Assembly (NCBI RefSeq): GCF_004193175.1
Contig: NZ_SAUH01000001.1
Coordinates: 4,931,501-4,995,500 of the forward strand
Origin: Streptomyces sp. RFCAC02
GTDB taxonomy: Bacteria > Actinomycetota > Actinomycetes > Streptomycetales > Streptomycetaceae
Reading direction: 5' to 3'
DNA length: 64,000 bases
This document shows positions 36,325-44,829 of this stretch, one piece after another; position 1 is the stretch's first letter; each line of letters starts with the position of its first letter. A model generated the notes under the pieces. That model was not told the origin of the DNA. It worked only from the letters and a program-made list of their open reading frames with translations, and ran no database searches. The translations under genes were made by a program, and so were the position numbers.

Positions 36325-37107
36325 GTGAGCTCACCCGACAGCCGCACCGTCGCCCCGCAGACACCGGACGAGGCGGCCACGCGAGCGGCCTTCTTCGAGG
36401 CGTTCGGCGGCGTCCGGGGCATGATCGAGACGACGGTGCCGGGCCTCGTCTTCGTGCTCAGCTACACGATCAACCGTTCCATCAACGTCTCGGCCGTCGC
36501 CGCGCTCAGCATCTCGGCGGTCCTGGCCATCGCCAGGCTCGCCCGCCGCGACACGGTGAAGCACGCGTTCAGCGGCGTCTTCGGCGTGGCGTTCGGCGCC
36601 GTGTTCGCCATGATCTCCGGCGACGCGAAGAACTTCTACCTGCCCGGCATGCTGTACACCCTCGGCCTCGCCGTGGCGTACATCGTCACCTCGCTCGCCG
36701 GGGTCCCGCTGCTCGGCCTGATGCTCGGCCCCGTCTTCCGCGAGAACCTCTCCTGGCGCACCCGCAACCCGGGCCGCAAGGTCGCCTACACCCGCGCCAG
36801 CTACGTATGGGGCGGCATCCTGCTGGCCAAGTCGGCGATCACCTTCCCCATCTACTTCTGGGGCGACGCGACCCAGCTCGGCTGGCTGCGGGTGGCCCTC
36901 GGCATCCCGCCGTTCCTCGTGGCCGTGTACTTCACCTGGATCATCCTGGTGAAGGCGCCGGCGCCGATCGACGTGATCGCCGAGTGGGAGGCCCGCGAGG
37001 AGGCCGAGAAGGCCGAGAAGGCCGAAAGGGAGGCCGCCGCCCGCTCCGCCGACGGGCCGGCGGAGCAGGAGGGGGCCGTGCAGGCCGGCGAGGGCAGCGG
37101 CGCCTAG
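36325..37107 (+). CDS. DUF3159 family membrane protein
   Basis: 260 residues from GTG 36325, preceded by GGACAGGAG. About six or seven membrane helices span residues 30-215, including VPGLVFVLSYTINRSINVS and SYVWGGILLAKSAITFPIYFW. The cytoplasmic tail is rich in Glu, Lys and Ala and looks like a coiled coil (EAREEAEKAEKAEREAA). Function unknown. It is convergent with the TrkA genes; given the neighbourhood a role in ion or osmotic balance is conceivable but not shown. Confidence 0.87.
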   Translation: MSSPDSRTVAPQTPDEAATRAAFFEAFGGVRGMIETTVPGLVFVLSYTINRSINVSAVAALSISAVLAIARLARRDTVKHAFSGVFGVAFGAVFAMISGDAKNFYLPGMLYTLGLAVAYIVTSLAGVPLLGLMLGPVFRENLSWRTRNPGRKVAYTRASYVWGGILLAKSAITFPIYFWGDATQLGWLRVALGIPPFLVAVYFTWIILVKAPAPIDVIAEWEAREEAEKAEKAEREAAARSADGPAEQEGAVQAGEGSGA

Positions 37108-37120
37108 AGCCTGTCCGGCG

Positions 37121-37152
37121 GCCCGGCGCGTCACTGCCGTGGCGCGCCGGGC
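37121..37152. terminator. Hairpin between DUF3159 and trkA
   Basis: A 10-bp perfect stem (37121-37130 with 37143-37152) and 12-base loop; its right arm overlaps the last codons of the convergent trkA gene. Confidence 0.55.
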
Positions 37153-37844
37153 ATGTCGAGCGGCCCGTCCGACGGCGGGGGAGTGCCGCCCGGGCTCAGC
37201 AGGGTCTGCAGCTCGCCCTCCCGGTCCTGCGCCGCCACGAACAGCAGCTCGTCCCCGGCCGCCAGCGCGTCGTCCGGGTCGGGGATGAGCACACGCGCCC
37301 CCCGGATGATCGTCACGAGCGCCGTGTCGTGCGGCCACGCCACCTCGCCGACCCGCGTCCCGACCAGCGGCGCGCCCTCCGGGAGGGTCACCTCGACGAG
37401 GTTCGCCTCGCCCTGGCTGAACCGCAGCAGCCGCACCAGGTCGCCGACCGACACGGCCTCCTCGACCAGCGCCGACATGAGGCGCGGCGTCGAGACCGCC
37501 ACATCGACGCCCCACGCGTCGGTGAACAGCCACTCGTTCTTCGGATTGTTCACCCGCGCCACGACCCGCGGCACCGCGTACTCCGTCTTGGCGAGCAGGG
37601 ACACCACCAGGTTGACCTTGTCGTCGCCGCTGGCCGCGATGACGACCTGGCAGCGCTCCAGGGCCGCCTCGTCCAGCGTGCTGATCTCGCACGCGTCGGC
37701 CAGCAGCCACTCCGCCTCCGGGACCCGCGCCACCGACACCGCCTCGGGCGACTTGTCGATCAGCAGCACCTGGTGCCCGTTCTCCAGCAGCTCACCCGCG
37801 ATGGAACGGCCCACCGCGCCCGCTCCGGCGATCGCCACCCGCAT
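37131..37844 (-). CDS. trkA: TrkA-type K+ uptake regulator (RCK_N plus RCK_C)
   Basis: 237 residues. A Rossmann NAD-binding RCK_N domain (VAIAGAGAVGRSIAGELLENGHQVLLID; acidic residue at the end of strand 2) is followed by an RCK_C ligand domain (about 140-215). A hydrophilic tail follows. Such proteins form the cytoplasmic gating ring of Trk/Ktr or APC-type K+ transporters. Its ATG overlaps the upstream trkA-like stop by one base (TGATG), so both are translated together and may form a hetero-oligomer. Confidence 0.9.
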   Translation of the reverse strand: MRVAIAGAGAVGRSIAGELLENGHQVLLIDKSPEAVSVARVPEAEWLLADACEISTLDEAALERCQVVIAASGDDKVNLVVSLLAKTEYAVPRVVARVNNPKNEWLFTDAWGVDVAVSTPRLMSALVEEAVSVGDLVRLLRFSQGEANLVEVTLPEGAPLVGTRVGEVAWPHDTALVTIIRGARVLIPDPDDALAAGDELLFVAAQDREGELQTLLSPGGTPPPSDGPLDMPGAPRQ

Positions 37845-38509
37845 CAGGAACCCTCCTCGGGACCCAGCAGGCACGCCGCCTCGACCTCGGCGACCTGATC
37901 GCTGTACATCATCACGTGCACCAGATCACCCTCCTGGAGCACGGTCCGCGCGGTCGGCAGCATGGCCTCGCCGAGCCGCGTCAGGAACGCGACCCGTACC
38001 CCGGTGCGGTCCTGGAAGCGGCTCACCCGGTGGCCCACCCACGCCGGCGCCACGTGCACCTCCGAGAGCTGGACACCGCCGCTCGGGTCCCGCCACAGCG
38101 GCTCGGCCCCGGCCGGCAGCAGACGCCGCAGCATCTGGTCCGCCGTCCACCGGACGGTCGCGACGGTCGGGATGCCGAAGCGTTCGAACACCTCGGCGCG
38201 CCGCGAGTCGTAGATCCGCGCCGTCACGTTCTCCACGCCGAACACCTCGCGGGCGACGCGGGCGGCGATGATGTTCGAGTTGTCCCCGCTGCTGACGGCG
38301 GCGAACGCGCCCGCGTCCTGCAGCCCGGCCTCGGTGAGCGTGTCCCGGTCGAAACCGAGGCCCGTCACCCGCCGGCCCGCGAAACGCGAGCCGAGGCGCC
38401 GGAACGCGGTGGGGTCCTGGTCGATCACGGCGACGGAATGCCCCCGTTCCTCCAGATTCAGCGCCAAGGTCGCGCCCACCCGGCCGCAGCCCATGATCAC
38501 GATGTGCAT
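37844..38509 (-). CDS. TrkA-type K+ uptake regulator, second copy
   Basis: 221 residues from ATG 38507-38509. RCK_N motif MHIVIMGCGRVGATLALNLEERGHSVAVIDQDP, then NIIAARVAREVFGVENVTARIYDSRRAEVF, and an RCK_C domain (about 138-220). It is first in the operon, divergent from the KimA/KUP-like transporter with 84 bases between, which suggests that the two TrkA proteins gate that transporter. The open frame extends far upstream without protein-like content. Confidence 0.9.
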   Translation of the reverse strand: MHIVIMGCGRVGATLALNLEERGHSVAVIDQDPTAFRRLGSRFAGRRVTGLGFDRDTLTEAGLQDAGAFAAVSSGDNSNIIAARVAREVFGVENVTARIYDSRRAEVFERFGIPTVATVRWTADQMLRRLLPAGAEPLWRDPSGGVQLSEVHVAPAWVGHRVSRFQDRTGVRVAFLTRLGEAMLPTARTVLQEGDLVHVMMYSDQVAEVEAACLLGPEEGS

Positions 38510-38580
38510 ACGTCTCCTTCGTGCGCACCACGCTACCCGGGTCACGACCGTGCGTCCCTCCCCGGGCCGGTCACCGGCGG

Positions 38581-38586
38581 TAATGT
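38581..38586 (+). promoter_or_regulatory. -10 element TAATGT, leaderless start of the APC transporter
   Basis: TAATGT ends 7 bases before ATG 38594. Confidence 0.5.
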
Positions 38587-38593
38587 CCCGATC

Positions 38594-40627
38594 ATGGCCG
38601 TTACCAAACGCCTGCTCCTCGGCCGCGCGCTCCGCAGCGACGACCTGAACGAGACCCTCCTCCCGAAGCGTCTCGCCCTCCCCGTCTTCGCGTCCGACCC
38701 CCTGTCGTCGGTGGCCTACGCGCCGGGCGAGGTCCTGCTCATCCTCTCCATCGCCGGGCTGGCGGCGTACCACAACAGCGTCTGGATCACCCTGGCCGTC
38801 GTCGTCCTGATGGTCACCGTCGTCGCCTCGTACCGGCAGACCGTGCACGCCTACCCGAACGGCGGCGGCGCGTACGCCGTCGTCTCCGCGAACTTCGGGC
38901 AGCACGCCGGCATGACGGTGGGCAGTGCCCTCCTCGTCGACTACGTGCTGACCGTGGCCGTGTCCGTCTCCTCGGGCGTGGACAATCTCGGCTCCGCCGT
39001 CGGGTTCGTCGAGCGCAACGAGGTGCTGTGCGCGCTGGTCGTCGTCCTGCTGCTGATGCTGATGAACATGCGCGGTGTCCGGGAGTCGGGGACGCTGTTC
39101 GCCGTCCCGACGTACCTGTTCGTGGTGTGCGTCCTCGGGACGGTCGCCTGGGGCGCCGTCCGCGGGCTCGTCCTCGGCGACACGATGCGCGCGCCGACGG
39201 CCCACCTCGACATCGTGGCCGAGCAGACGGACCTCGCGGCGCCGGCGATGGCGTTCCTGCTGCTGCGGGCCTTCTCCTCCGGCTGCGCGGCGCTGACCGG
39301 CGTCGAGGCGATCAGCAACGGCGTGCCGGCGTTCCGCGAGCCGAAGGAGCGCAACGCCGCCGCCACCCTCACCGTCATGGGCGTCCTCGCGACCACCATG
39401 TTCCTCGGCATCATGGCCCTCGCCCTCGCCGGTGACGTCCGGGTCGCCGAGCACCCGGCGCGCGATCTGCTCGCCGACGGCGAACCGGTCGGCCCCGGCT
39501 ACCACCAGGACCCCGTCATCGCGCAGGTCGGCGCCACCGTCTTCGGCGACGGCTCGATCCCCTTCGTGATCCTGGCCGCCGCCACCGCGCTCGTCCTCTT
39601 CCTCGCCGCGAACACCGCCTACAACGGCTTCCCCGTCCTCGGTTCGATCCTCGCCCAGGACCGCTACCTCCCCCGCCAGCTCCACACGCGCGGCGACCGG
39701 CTCGTCTTCAGCAACGGCATCGTCTTCCTGACCGTGCTGGCCGGGCTGCTCGTCGCCGCGTTCGAGGCCAACGTCAACCAGCTCATCCAGCTCTACATCG
39801 TCGGCGTCTTCGTGTCGTTCACCTTCAGCCAGAGCGGCATGGTCCGGCACTGGAACCGGCTGCTGCCCCACGAGACCGACCCCGCCGTCCGCCGCCGCAT
39901 GCTGCGCGCCCGGGCACTCAACGGCTTCGGCGCCGGGCTGTGCCTCCTCGTGCTGGTCATCGTCGTGATCACGAAGTTCGCGCAGGGCGCGTGGGTGTCA
40001 CTGGTCGGCATGGCCGTGTTCTACGCGCTCATGACGCTGATCCGCCGCCACTACGACCAGGTCGCCGACGAGCTGGCCGTGGACGTGCCCGAGACGGTGC
40101 TCACCGTACGGCCCTCCCAGGTGCACGCCGTCGTCCTCGTGTCCCAGATCCACAAGCCGACACTGCGCGCCCTGTCCTACGCGAAGCTCGTACGGGCCGA
40201 CAGCCTCGTCGCCATCACGATCGCCGTGGACGCGGACGCCGCGAGACAGCTGAAGGCGGAGTGGCGGAGCCGGCACATCGACATCCCGCTCAAAGTCCTC
40301 GACGCCCCGTACCGCGAGATCACGCACCCCGTCATCGCCTACGTGAAGCGCCTGCGCCGCGCCCACCCCAACGACGTGGTGAGCGTCATCATCCCCGAGT
40401 ACGTCGTCGGGCACTGGTGGGAGAACATCCTCCACAACCAGAGCGCCCTGCGCCTGAAGGGCCGCCTCCTGCTGGCGCCCGGCGTCACCGTGACGTCCGT
40501 CCCCTGGCAGCTGAACTCCGCCGAGGCGGCCAGGGCGCGCGCGAAACGGCGTGCCAGACGGCGCTCCCAGCTCCGCGCGCCGGGGGCCGTGCGGCGGGGG
40601 GCGGGGCCGTCGCGGCGGCGGCCGTAG
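38594..40627 (+). CDS. APC-superfamily transporter, KimA/KUP-like, probable K+ importer
   Basis: 677 residues with about twelve membrane helices (residues 40-480). LPVFASDPLSSVAYAPGEVL, YPNGGGAYAV and FSSGCAALTGVEAISNGVPAF are typical of the amino-acid/polyamine/organocation fold. The last 200 residues are a soluble USP-like domain (VRPSQVHAVVLVSQIHKPTLRALSYAKLVRADS), an arrangement known from the Bacillus K+ importer KimA. Two divergent TrkA-type genes and the Kdp genes favour K+ over amino acids as the substrate. Databases often label this family as amino-acid permease. C-terminal Arg-rich tail. Confidence 0.82.
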   Translation: MAVTKRLLLGRALRSDDLNETLLPKRLALPVFASDPLSSVAYAPGEVLLILSIAGLAAYHNSVWITLAVVVLMVTVVASYRQTVHAYPNGGGAYAVVSANFGQHAGMTVGSALLVDYVLTVAVSVSSGVDNLGSAVGFVERNEVLCALVVVLLLMLMNMRGVRESGTLFAVPTYLFVVCVLGTVAWGAVRGLVLGDTMRAPTAHLDIVAEQTDLAAPAMAFLLLRAFSSGCAALTGVEAISNGVPAFREPKERNAAATLTVMGVLATTMFLGIMALALAGDVRVAEHPARDLLADGEPVGPGYHQDPVIAQVGATVFGDGSIPFVILAAATALVLFLAANTAYNGFPVLGSILAQDRYLPRQLHTRGDRLVFSNGIVFLTVLAGLLVAAFEANVNQLIQLYIVGVFVSFTFSQSGMVRHWNRLLPHETDPAVRRRMLRARALNGFGAGLCLLVLVIVVITKFAQGAWVSLVGMAVFYALMTLIRRHYDQVADELAVDVPETVLTVRPSQVHAVVLVSQIHKPTLRALSYAKLVRADSLVAITIAVDADAARQLKAEWRSRHIDIPLKVLDAPYREITHPVIAYVKRLRRAHPNDVVSVIIPEYVVGHWWENILHNQSALRLKGRLLLAPGVTVTSVPWQLNSAEAARARAKRRARRRSQLRAPGAVRRGAGPSRRRP

Positions 40628-40630
40628 ACT
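40625..40630 (+). promoter_or_regulatory. -10 element TAGACT of the RNA methyltransferase
   Basis: TAGACT overlaps the stop codon of the transporter gene and predicts a transcription start near 40637 and a leader of about 40 bases. Confidence 0.4.
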
Positions 40631-40677
40631 GGACCGCTGCTGCGCCCCGCACCCCCGTTCTCAGGAGTTCCCCGCCC

Positions 40678-42033
40678 ATGGCCACCGCTGATCCCTCGTC
40701 GTCCACGGCCGCGTCCCTCGTCGGCCAGGAGTACGAGGTCGAGATCGGCCCGGTGGCCCACGGCGGCCACTGTGTCGCCCGCACGCAGGAGGGCCGCGTC
40801 CTGTTCGTACGGCACGCGCTGCCGGGCGAGCGGGCCGTCGTCCGCGTGACGGAGGGGCACGAGGACTCCCGTTTCCTGCGCGCCGACGCCGTGCGGGTGC
40901 TGGACGCGTCCAAGGACCGTGTCGAGGCCCCCTGCCCCTTCGCCGGGCCGGGCGCCTGCGGCGGCTGCGACTGGCAGCACGCGAAGCCCGGTGCCCAGCG
41001 GCGGCTGAAGGGCGAGGTCCTCACCGAGCAGCTCCAGCGGCTCGCGGGCCTGACGCCCGAGGAGGCCGGCTGGGACGGCACGGTCGAGCCGGCGCCGGGC
41101 GACAAGGTCGCGCCCGGTGAGGTGCCGGCGTGGCGCACGCGGGTCCAGTTCGCGGTGGACGACGAGGGCCGGGCCGGGCTGCGCAAGCACCGTTCGCACG
41201 AGGTCCAGCCGATCGACCGGTGCCTGATCGCGGCCGAGAGCGTCGAGGAGCTGGGCGTCGAGGCCCGCGAGTGGCCCGCGACGGCCTCCGTCGAGGCGGT
41301 CGGCGCGACCGGGTCGAACGACCGCCTGGTCGTGCTCACGCCCCGCCCCGGGGGCCGGCTGCCGCTCGTGCAACTCGACCGCCCAGTCTCCGTCCTGCGG
41401 GCGGAGGAGCAGCGCGGCCGCGGCGAACCCGCGCTGCACCGGGTGCACGGCCGCCCGTTCGTCCGGGAACGCGCCGACGACCGCACGTGGCGGGTGAGCG
41501 GCGGCGGCTTCTGGCAGGTGCACGAGCGGGCGGCCGCCCTGCTGGTGGACGCGGTGATGCGCGGCCTCACCCCGCGCAAGGGTGAGACGGCGCTCGACCT
41601 GTACTGCGGCGTGGGCCTCTTCGCGGGCGCGCTCGCCGACCGCGTGGGCGAGCGGGGCGCGGTCCTCGGCATCGAGGCATCGCCCCGCGCCGTGGCCGAC
41701 GCGCGCCACAACCTGGCCGACTTCCCGCGCGTCCGTGTCGAACAGGGCACGGTCGAACGCGTCCTGCCGCGGACCGGCGTGACACAGGCGGACCTCATCG
41801 TCCTCGACCCGCCGCGCTCCGGCGCGGGCCGCACGGTCGTACGCCACCTGGCGGCGCTGGGCGCACGCAGGATCGCCTACGTGGCCTGCGACCCGGCGGC
41901 CCTGGCACGCGACCTGGCGGACTTCAGGACGGCGGGCTACAAACCCCGCTTCCTGCGGGCGTTCGACTTGTTCCCGATGACCCACCACATGGAGTGCGTC
42001 GCCATCCTGGAACCGGCCACGAAGGGCTCCTGA
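40678..42033 (+). CDS. Class I SAM-dependent RNA methyltransferase with TRAM domain (RumA/TrmA family)
   Basis: 451 residues. An N-terminal TRAM domain (about 15-75), a Cys cluster (PCPFAGPGACGGCDWQHA, about 82-99) of the type that binds an iron-sulfur cluster in RumA, then the Rossmann methyltransferase with DLYCGVGLFAGAL, VLDPPRSGAG and the catalytic Cys of VACDP. It methylates uridine at C5 in rRNA or tRNA. It is the last conserved housekeeping gene before the accessory region. Confidence 0.92.
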   Translation: MATADPSSSTAASLVGQEYEVEIGPVAHGGHCVARTQEGRVLFVRHALPGERAVVRVTEGHEDSRFLRADAVRVLDASKDRVEAPCPFAGPGACGGCDWQHAKPGAQRRLKGEVLTEQLQRLAGLTPEEAGWDGTVEPAPGDKVAPGEVPAWRTRVQFAVDDEGRAGLRKHRSHEVQPIDRCLIAAESVEELGVEAREWPATASVEAVGATGSNDRLVVLTPRPGGRLPLVQLDRPVSVLRAEEQRGRGEPALHRVHGRPFVRERADDRTWRVSGGGFWQVHERAAALLVDAVMRGLTPRKGETALDLYCGVGLFAGALADRVGERGAVLGIEASPRAVADARHNLADFPRVRVEQGTVERVLPRTGVTQADLIVLDPPRSGAGRTVVRHLAALGARRIAYVACDPAALARDLADFRTAGYKPRFLRAFDLFPMTHHMECVAILEPATKGS

Positions 42034-42058
42034 CCTGCGCACGCGGTCCGATGCGGCG

Positions 42059-42848
42059 TCACCGGCCGACGGAGCCGTCGAGCTGTTCCCGGAGGATGTC
42101 CGCGTGGCCGGTGTGCCGGGCTGTTCCCTCGATCATGTGCACGAAAATCCAGCGGAGTGAAGGCGGCGGTGTCTCGGTCCGGGTGAAGCCCGCGCGGATC
42201 CGGCCCGTGCCGGGGATGTCGAGGTCGCCGTCACCGTGCACGGTCACGGTGTCGGGCAGGGCGATGCGGGCGAGCCGGTTGACCTCCGGGTAGGTGGTGC
42301 CGGGGAACGGGATGCCCGCCCAGTCGCGGACCCGGCTGCGGGCGCCGTCGCACCCCACCAGGTAGCGGCCGGTCACCCGGTAGGGACCTTCGGGGCCGCG
42401 CACGTCCACGACCACCCGGTCGTCGTCCTGCCGCATGCCGGTCGCCTCATGGCCACGGCGGACGGCGACGCCGAGTTGCGGCGGCGCGCGCGCCGAGCAC
42501 CTGCTCCAACTGCTGCTGGGGGAGCGCCAGGGCGTGCATGGGCGGATCGGGCAGCTCGGTGAAGTCGAGGTGCAGACCGGCGAACGGGAAGCGGGGAGCC
42601 GGGACGGGGCCGACGCACGCCGCTTCGCAGCGCTCCCGCAGCCCTCGGTAGCTCAGCAGGTCCAGGATCTGCCCGCCCAGCCCGCCGGCCTTCGGGGTGT
42701 CGCGGGGTTTCGGCTGCCGTTCCAGCACGAGCGGGCGTACGCCGGCGAGGGAGAGTTCGGCCGCGAGCATCAGGCCGGTCGGGCCGCCCCCCACGATGAC
42801 GACGTCCGACTCGACGGCCGGACGCGGTCCGGTTCCTGCGCTCTTCAC
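42059..42848 (-). pseudogene. Fused gene relic: flavin monooxygenase fragment joined to a DUF664/DinB tail
   Basis: GTG 42846-42848 (AGGAAGAGG upstream) starts a polyketide-hydroxylase-type flavoprotein: SDVVIVGGGPTGLMLAAELS, then LVLERQPKPRDTPKAGGLGG. It shifts frame at about 42478 (one extra base near GTTGCGG) and continues [29 protein letters not shown], up to GFTRTET. There, near 42160, it passes in frame into [20 protein letters not shown] and a short tail to the stop, which is the end of a DUF664 (DinB-like) protein, an unrelated family. The middle and C-terminal parts of the monooxygenase and most of the DinB gene are missing: a deletion scar. Confidence 0.8.
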
Positions 42849-43035
42849 GGGGTGTGCCTCTTCCTGGGACGCGCCACGACGCGTCCGGACGTCTCGCCGT
42901 GAACCTCCGGAGCCGGCGGCGTTACACGCGGCGCCGGGACGGAGATCATACGACACGGTCCGGTCCGTCTCGCAAGCGCGATGGCGGCGGAACCGTCGTG
43001 GACGCTCCACGATCCGCCCCCGGGTACCGGACCGA

Positions 43036-43041
43036 TATCGT
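43036..43041 (+). promoter_or_regulatory. -10 element TATCGT, leaderless start of the antitoxin
   Basis: TATCGT (TAnnnT) ends 6 bases before ATG 43048. Confidence 0.45.
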
Positions 43042-43047
43042 CGCCGC

Positions 43048-43242
43048 ATGGCGATGACGCTCCGACTCCCCGACGATCTCGACGCGAGGCTCACCGAGCG
43101 GGCGCGCCGCGAGGGCCGCAGCAAGCACGATCTCGCCGTCGAGGCCGTCCGGGAAGCGCTGGACCGGGCCGAGCCGCGGGTCGAGGACGTCCTGGCCGAG
43201 CTGTCGGCCAGTGACGCGGAGATCCTGGACTACCTGAAGTGA
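43048..43242 (+). CDS. Ribbon-helix-helix antitoxin (CopG-like)
   Basis: 64 residues. The N-terminal MTLRLPDDLDARLTERARRE is a typical RHH DNA-binding strand and helix; the C-terminal DVLAELSASDAEILDYLK is the toxin-neutralising tail. The stop overlaps the toxin start by 4 bases (GTGA), the classical arrangement of type II toxin-antitoxin operons, in which the antitoxin-toxin complex usually represses its own promoter. Confidence 0.85.
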   Translation: MAMTLRLPDDLDARLTERARREGRSKHDLAVEAVREALDRAEPRVEDVLAELSASDAEILDYLK

Positions 43243-43631
43243 CCGCGGTGCGCCATCTCCGGATCGACGAGGTCCTGACCATCGCCCGCACGGTGAACGG
43301 CACCGAGCACTGCGTGCGTGACATGGGGTTGCTGGTCTCGGCGATCGAACGGCCCAGGACCAACGTGTTCGGGACCGAGCTGTACCCGACACCGCATGAG
43401 CAGGCGGCGGCTCTGCTGCACTCCGTGGCACGGAATCACGCGCTGATCGACGGGAACAAGCGCACGGCGTGGCTCGCGATGCGTGTCTTCCTGCGGTTCA
43501 ACGGCCTGAGTGCCGGAGTCCCGCCGCCGCACGTCTCCGTCGCCGGCCCGTTCGTCGAGGAAGTCGCGCAGGACACCGTCGACGTACCGGCCGTCATCGA
43601 GCGCCTTGCGGCCTGGTTCCCCCTCGTCTGA
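43239..43631 (+). CDS. Doc-type Fic-domain toxin
   Basis: 130 residues from GTG 43239. The Fic/Doc motif HALIDGNKRT (67-76) matches HxFx(D/N)GNKR apart from Leu for Phe. The size and the absence of an N-terminal inhibitory helix fit Doc, which phosphorylates elongation factor EF-Tu and stops translation. The partner antitoxin is RHH-type rather than Phd. It lies next to the deletion scar, typical of a stabilising mobile cassette, but no mobility gene is seen. Confidence 0.88.
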   Translation: MTAVRHLRIDEVLTIARTVNGTEHCVRDMGLLVSAIERPRTNVFGTELYPTPHEQAAALLHSVARNHALIDGNKRTAWLAMRVFLRFNGLSAGVPPPHVSVAGPFVEEVAQDTVDVPAVIERLAAWFPLV

Positions 43632-43692
43632 CAGCCGACGGCACGACGGGCACGCACATCGTCGGGCCGGGGGTGGCTCCGGGCGTCGGCGT

Positions 43693-43707
43693 ACAACCTG
43701 TGGTTGT
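43693..43707. repeat. ACAACC-TGT-GGTTGT inverted repeat upstream of the isochorismatase gene
   Basis: A perfect 6-base palindrome with a 3-base spacer; a further GGTTGT copy follows at 43726. Possible operator for the next gene; the regulator is unknown. Confidence 0.35.
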
Positions 43708-43824
43708 GCGCAGGCGGCAGAGCGGTTGTTTGACCTGCTGTTGTGCTGCCCGATTGGCTGTCGCGCACCACTGACGGCGACAGGCGCCGCGATCAGGCAC
43801 GACGACAGCAAGGAGCGCATCCGC

Positions 43825-44424
43825 GTGACCACTGCCCCCGCACTCGACCCCGCGCAGACCGGGCTCCTCGTCATGGACTACCAGCCGGCGGTCCTCGCCG
43901 CGCTGCCCGAAGGCGGGGACCGCGAGGCCCTGATCGGCCGCGCGGAGAGGGCCGTCGCCGAAGTCCGCGGCAGGGGCGGCATCGTCGCCCATGTGCGCTC
44001 CGGCTTCACCGAGGCCGACTGGGACGCGATCCCCGCCGGCAACAAGTCGTTCGCCCCGCTGGCCCGGCATCGCGGCATGCATCACGAGGACCCCATGTCC
44101 GCCTTCCACGAGCGTCTCACTCCCAGGGACGGCGACATCGTCGTACGCAAGACCCGCTTCGGCGGCATGTCCACCACCGACCTCGACCGGCGGCTGCGCG
44201 AACGCGGCGTCACCACGCTGGTCGTCTGCGGCGTCAGTACGAGCGGCGTCGTCCTGTCCACCGTCATCGACGCGGCCGACCGCGACTACCGGCTCTACGT
44301 TCTCTCCGACTGCATCGCGGACCCGGACACCGAAGCCCATGCCGTTCTGCTCCGTCGAGTACTCCCGTCACGGACACACGTCATCGACACCACCGAACTG
44401 CGTGACATGCTGCGAACCGACTGA
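43825..44424 (+). CDS. Isochorismatase-family cysteine hydrolase
   Basis: 199 residues from GTG 43825, with AGGAG upstream. Catalytic triad candidates: Asp18 in LLVMDYQ, Lys in VVRKTRFGG, Cys in VVCGVSTSGVV. Family members hydrolyse amides (nicotinamidase, ureidoacrylate) or isochorismate; the substrate here is not evident. It is monocistronic, in a region of mixed accessory genes. Confidence 0.87.
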   Translation: MTTAPALDPAQTGLLVMDYQPAVLAALPEGGDREALIGRAERAVAEVRGRGGIVAHVRSGFTEADWDAIPAGNKSFAPLARHRGMHHEDPMSAFHERLTPRDGDIVVRKTRFGGMSTTDLDRRLRERGVTTLVVCGVSTSGVVLSTVIDAADRDYRLYVLSDCIADPDTEAHAVLLRRVLPSRTHVIDTTELRDMLRTD

Positions 44425-44508
44425 CCCGGACCGGGAACCGGCCCTCCCGCGAGCCAGGGTTCGCGCGCACCTTCGTGCACTCGTTTCGCGACGGACGGGA
44501 GTATGTGG

Positions 44509-44742
44509 GTGAACGGCACGACCATCGGGCAGTTCCAGGATGTGACGAGCTTCCATCGGAATCTGCCGTCACGGCCCGCAGGCCCGAATCTTCTTGTCGC
44601 CAACACCCGCGACGACAATGTTGTGCATATCCGCCACAGCACCGGCACGGTCGTGTGCATCCCACCGAACGAGAGCTGGATCGTCGGGGGGAGCAGCCCG
44701 CTGACGGGCGTTCGCATCCTCGATGCGCCAACGTGCTTCTGA
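44509..44742 (+). CDS. Small hypothetical protein, unidentified
   Basis: 77 residues from GTG 44509 (GGACGGGAG placed 7 bases before it; an ATG at 44503 is also in frame). The sequence (NGTTIGQFQDVTSFHRNLPS, then a VVHIRHSTGTVVCIPPNESW block) is rich in beta-forming and polar residues with lower GC than its neighbours. No family is recognised. It could be a horizontally acquired gene or a fragment of a larger one. Confidence 0.4.
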   Translation: MNGTTIGQFQDVTSFHRNLPSRPAGPNLLVANTRDDNVVHIRHSTGTVVCIPPNESWIVGGSSPLTGVRILDAPTCF

Positions 44743-44829
44743 GTGTCCTTGATCGCTTATCCAGTCGTCGGTGAACGCGGAGCATGTGGCGGCCGATACC
44801 CGACCTTCGAGGTCGCTTGCGGCGGTGCA

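Noticed and set aside
37844..39871. Long minus-strand frame upstream of the second trkA
   Set aside because: Only the last 222 codons are protein-like; the rest is antisense to the APC transporter.
42034..43700. Insertion sequence or integrase at the deletion scar
   Set aside because: I looked for transposase motifs and terminal repeats on both strands and found none.
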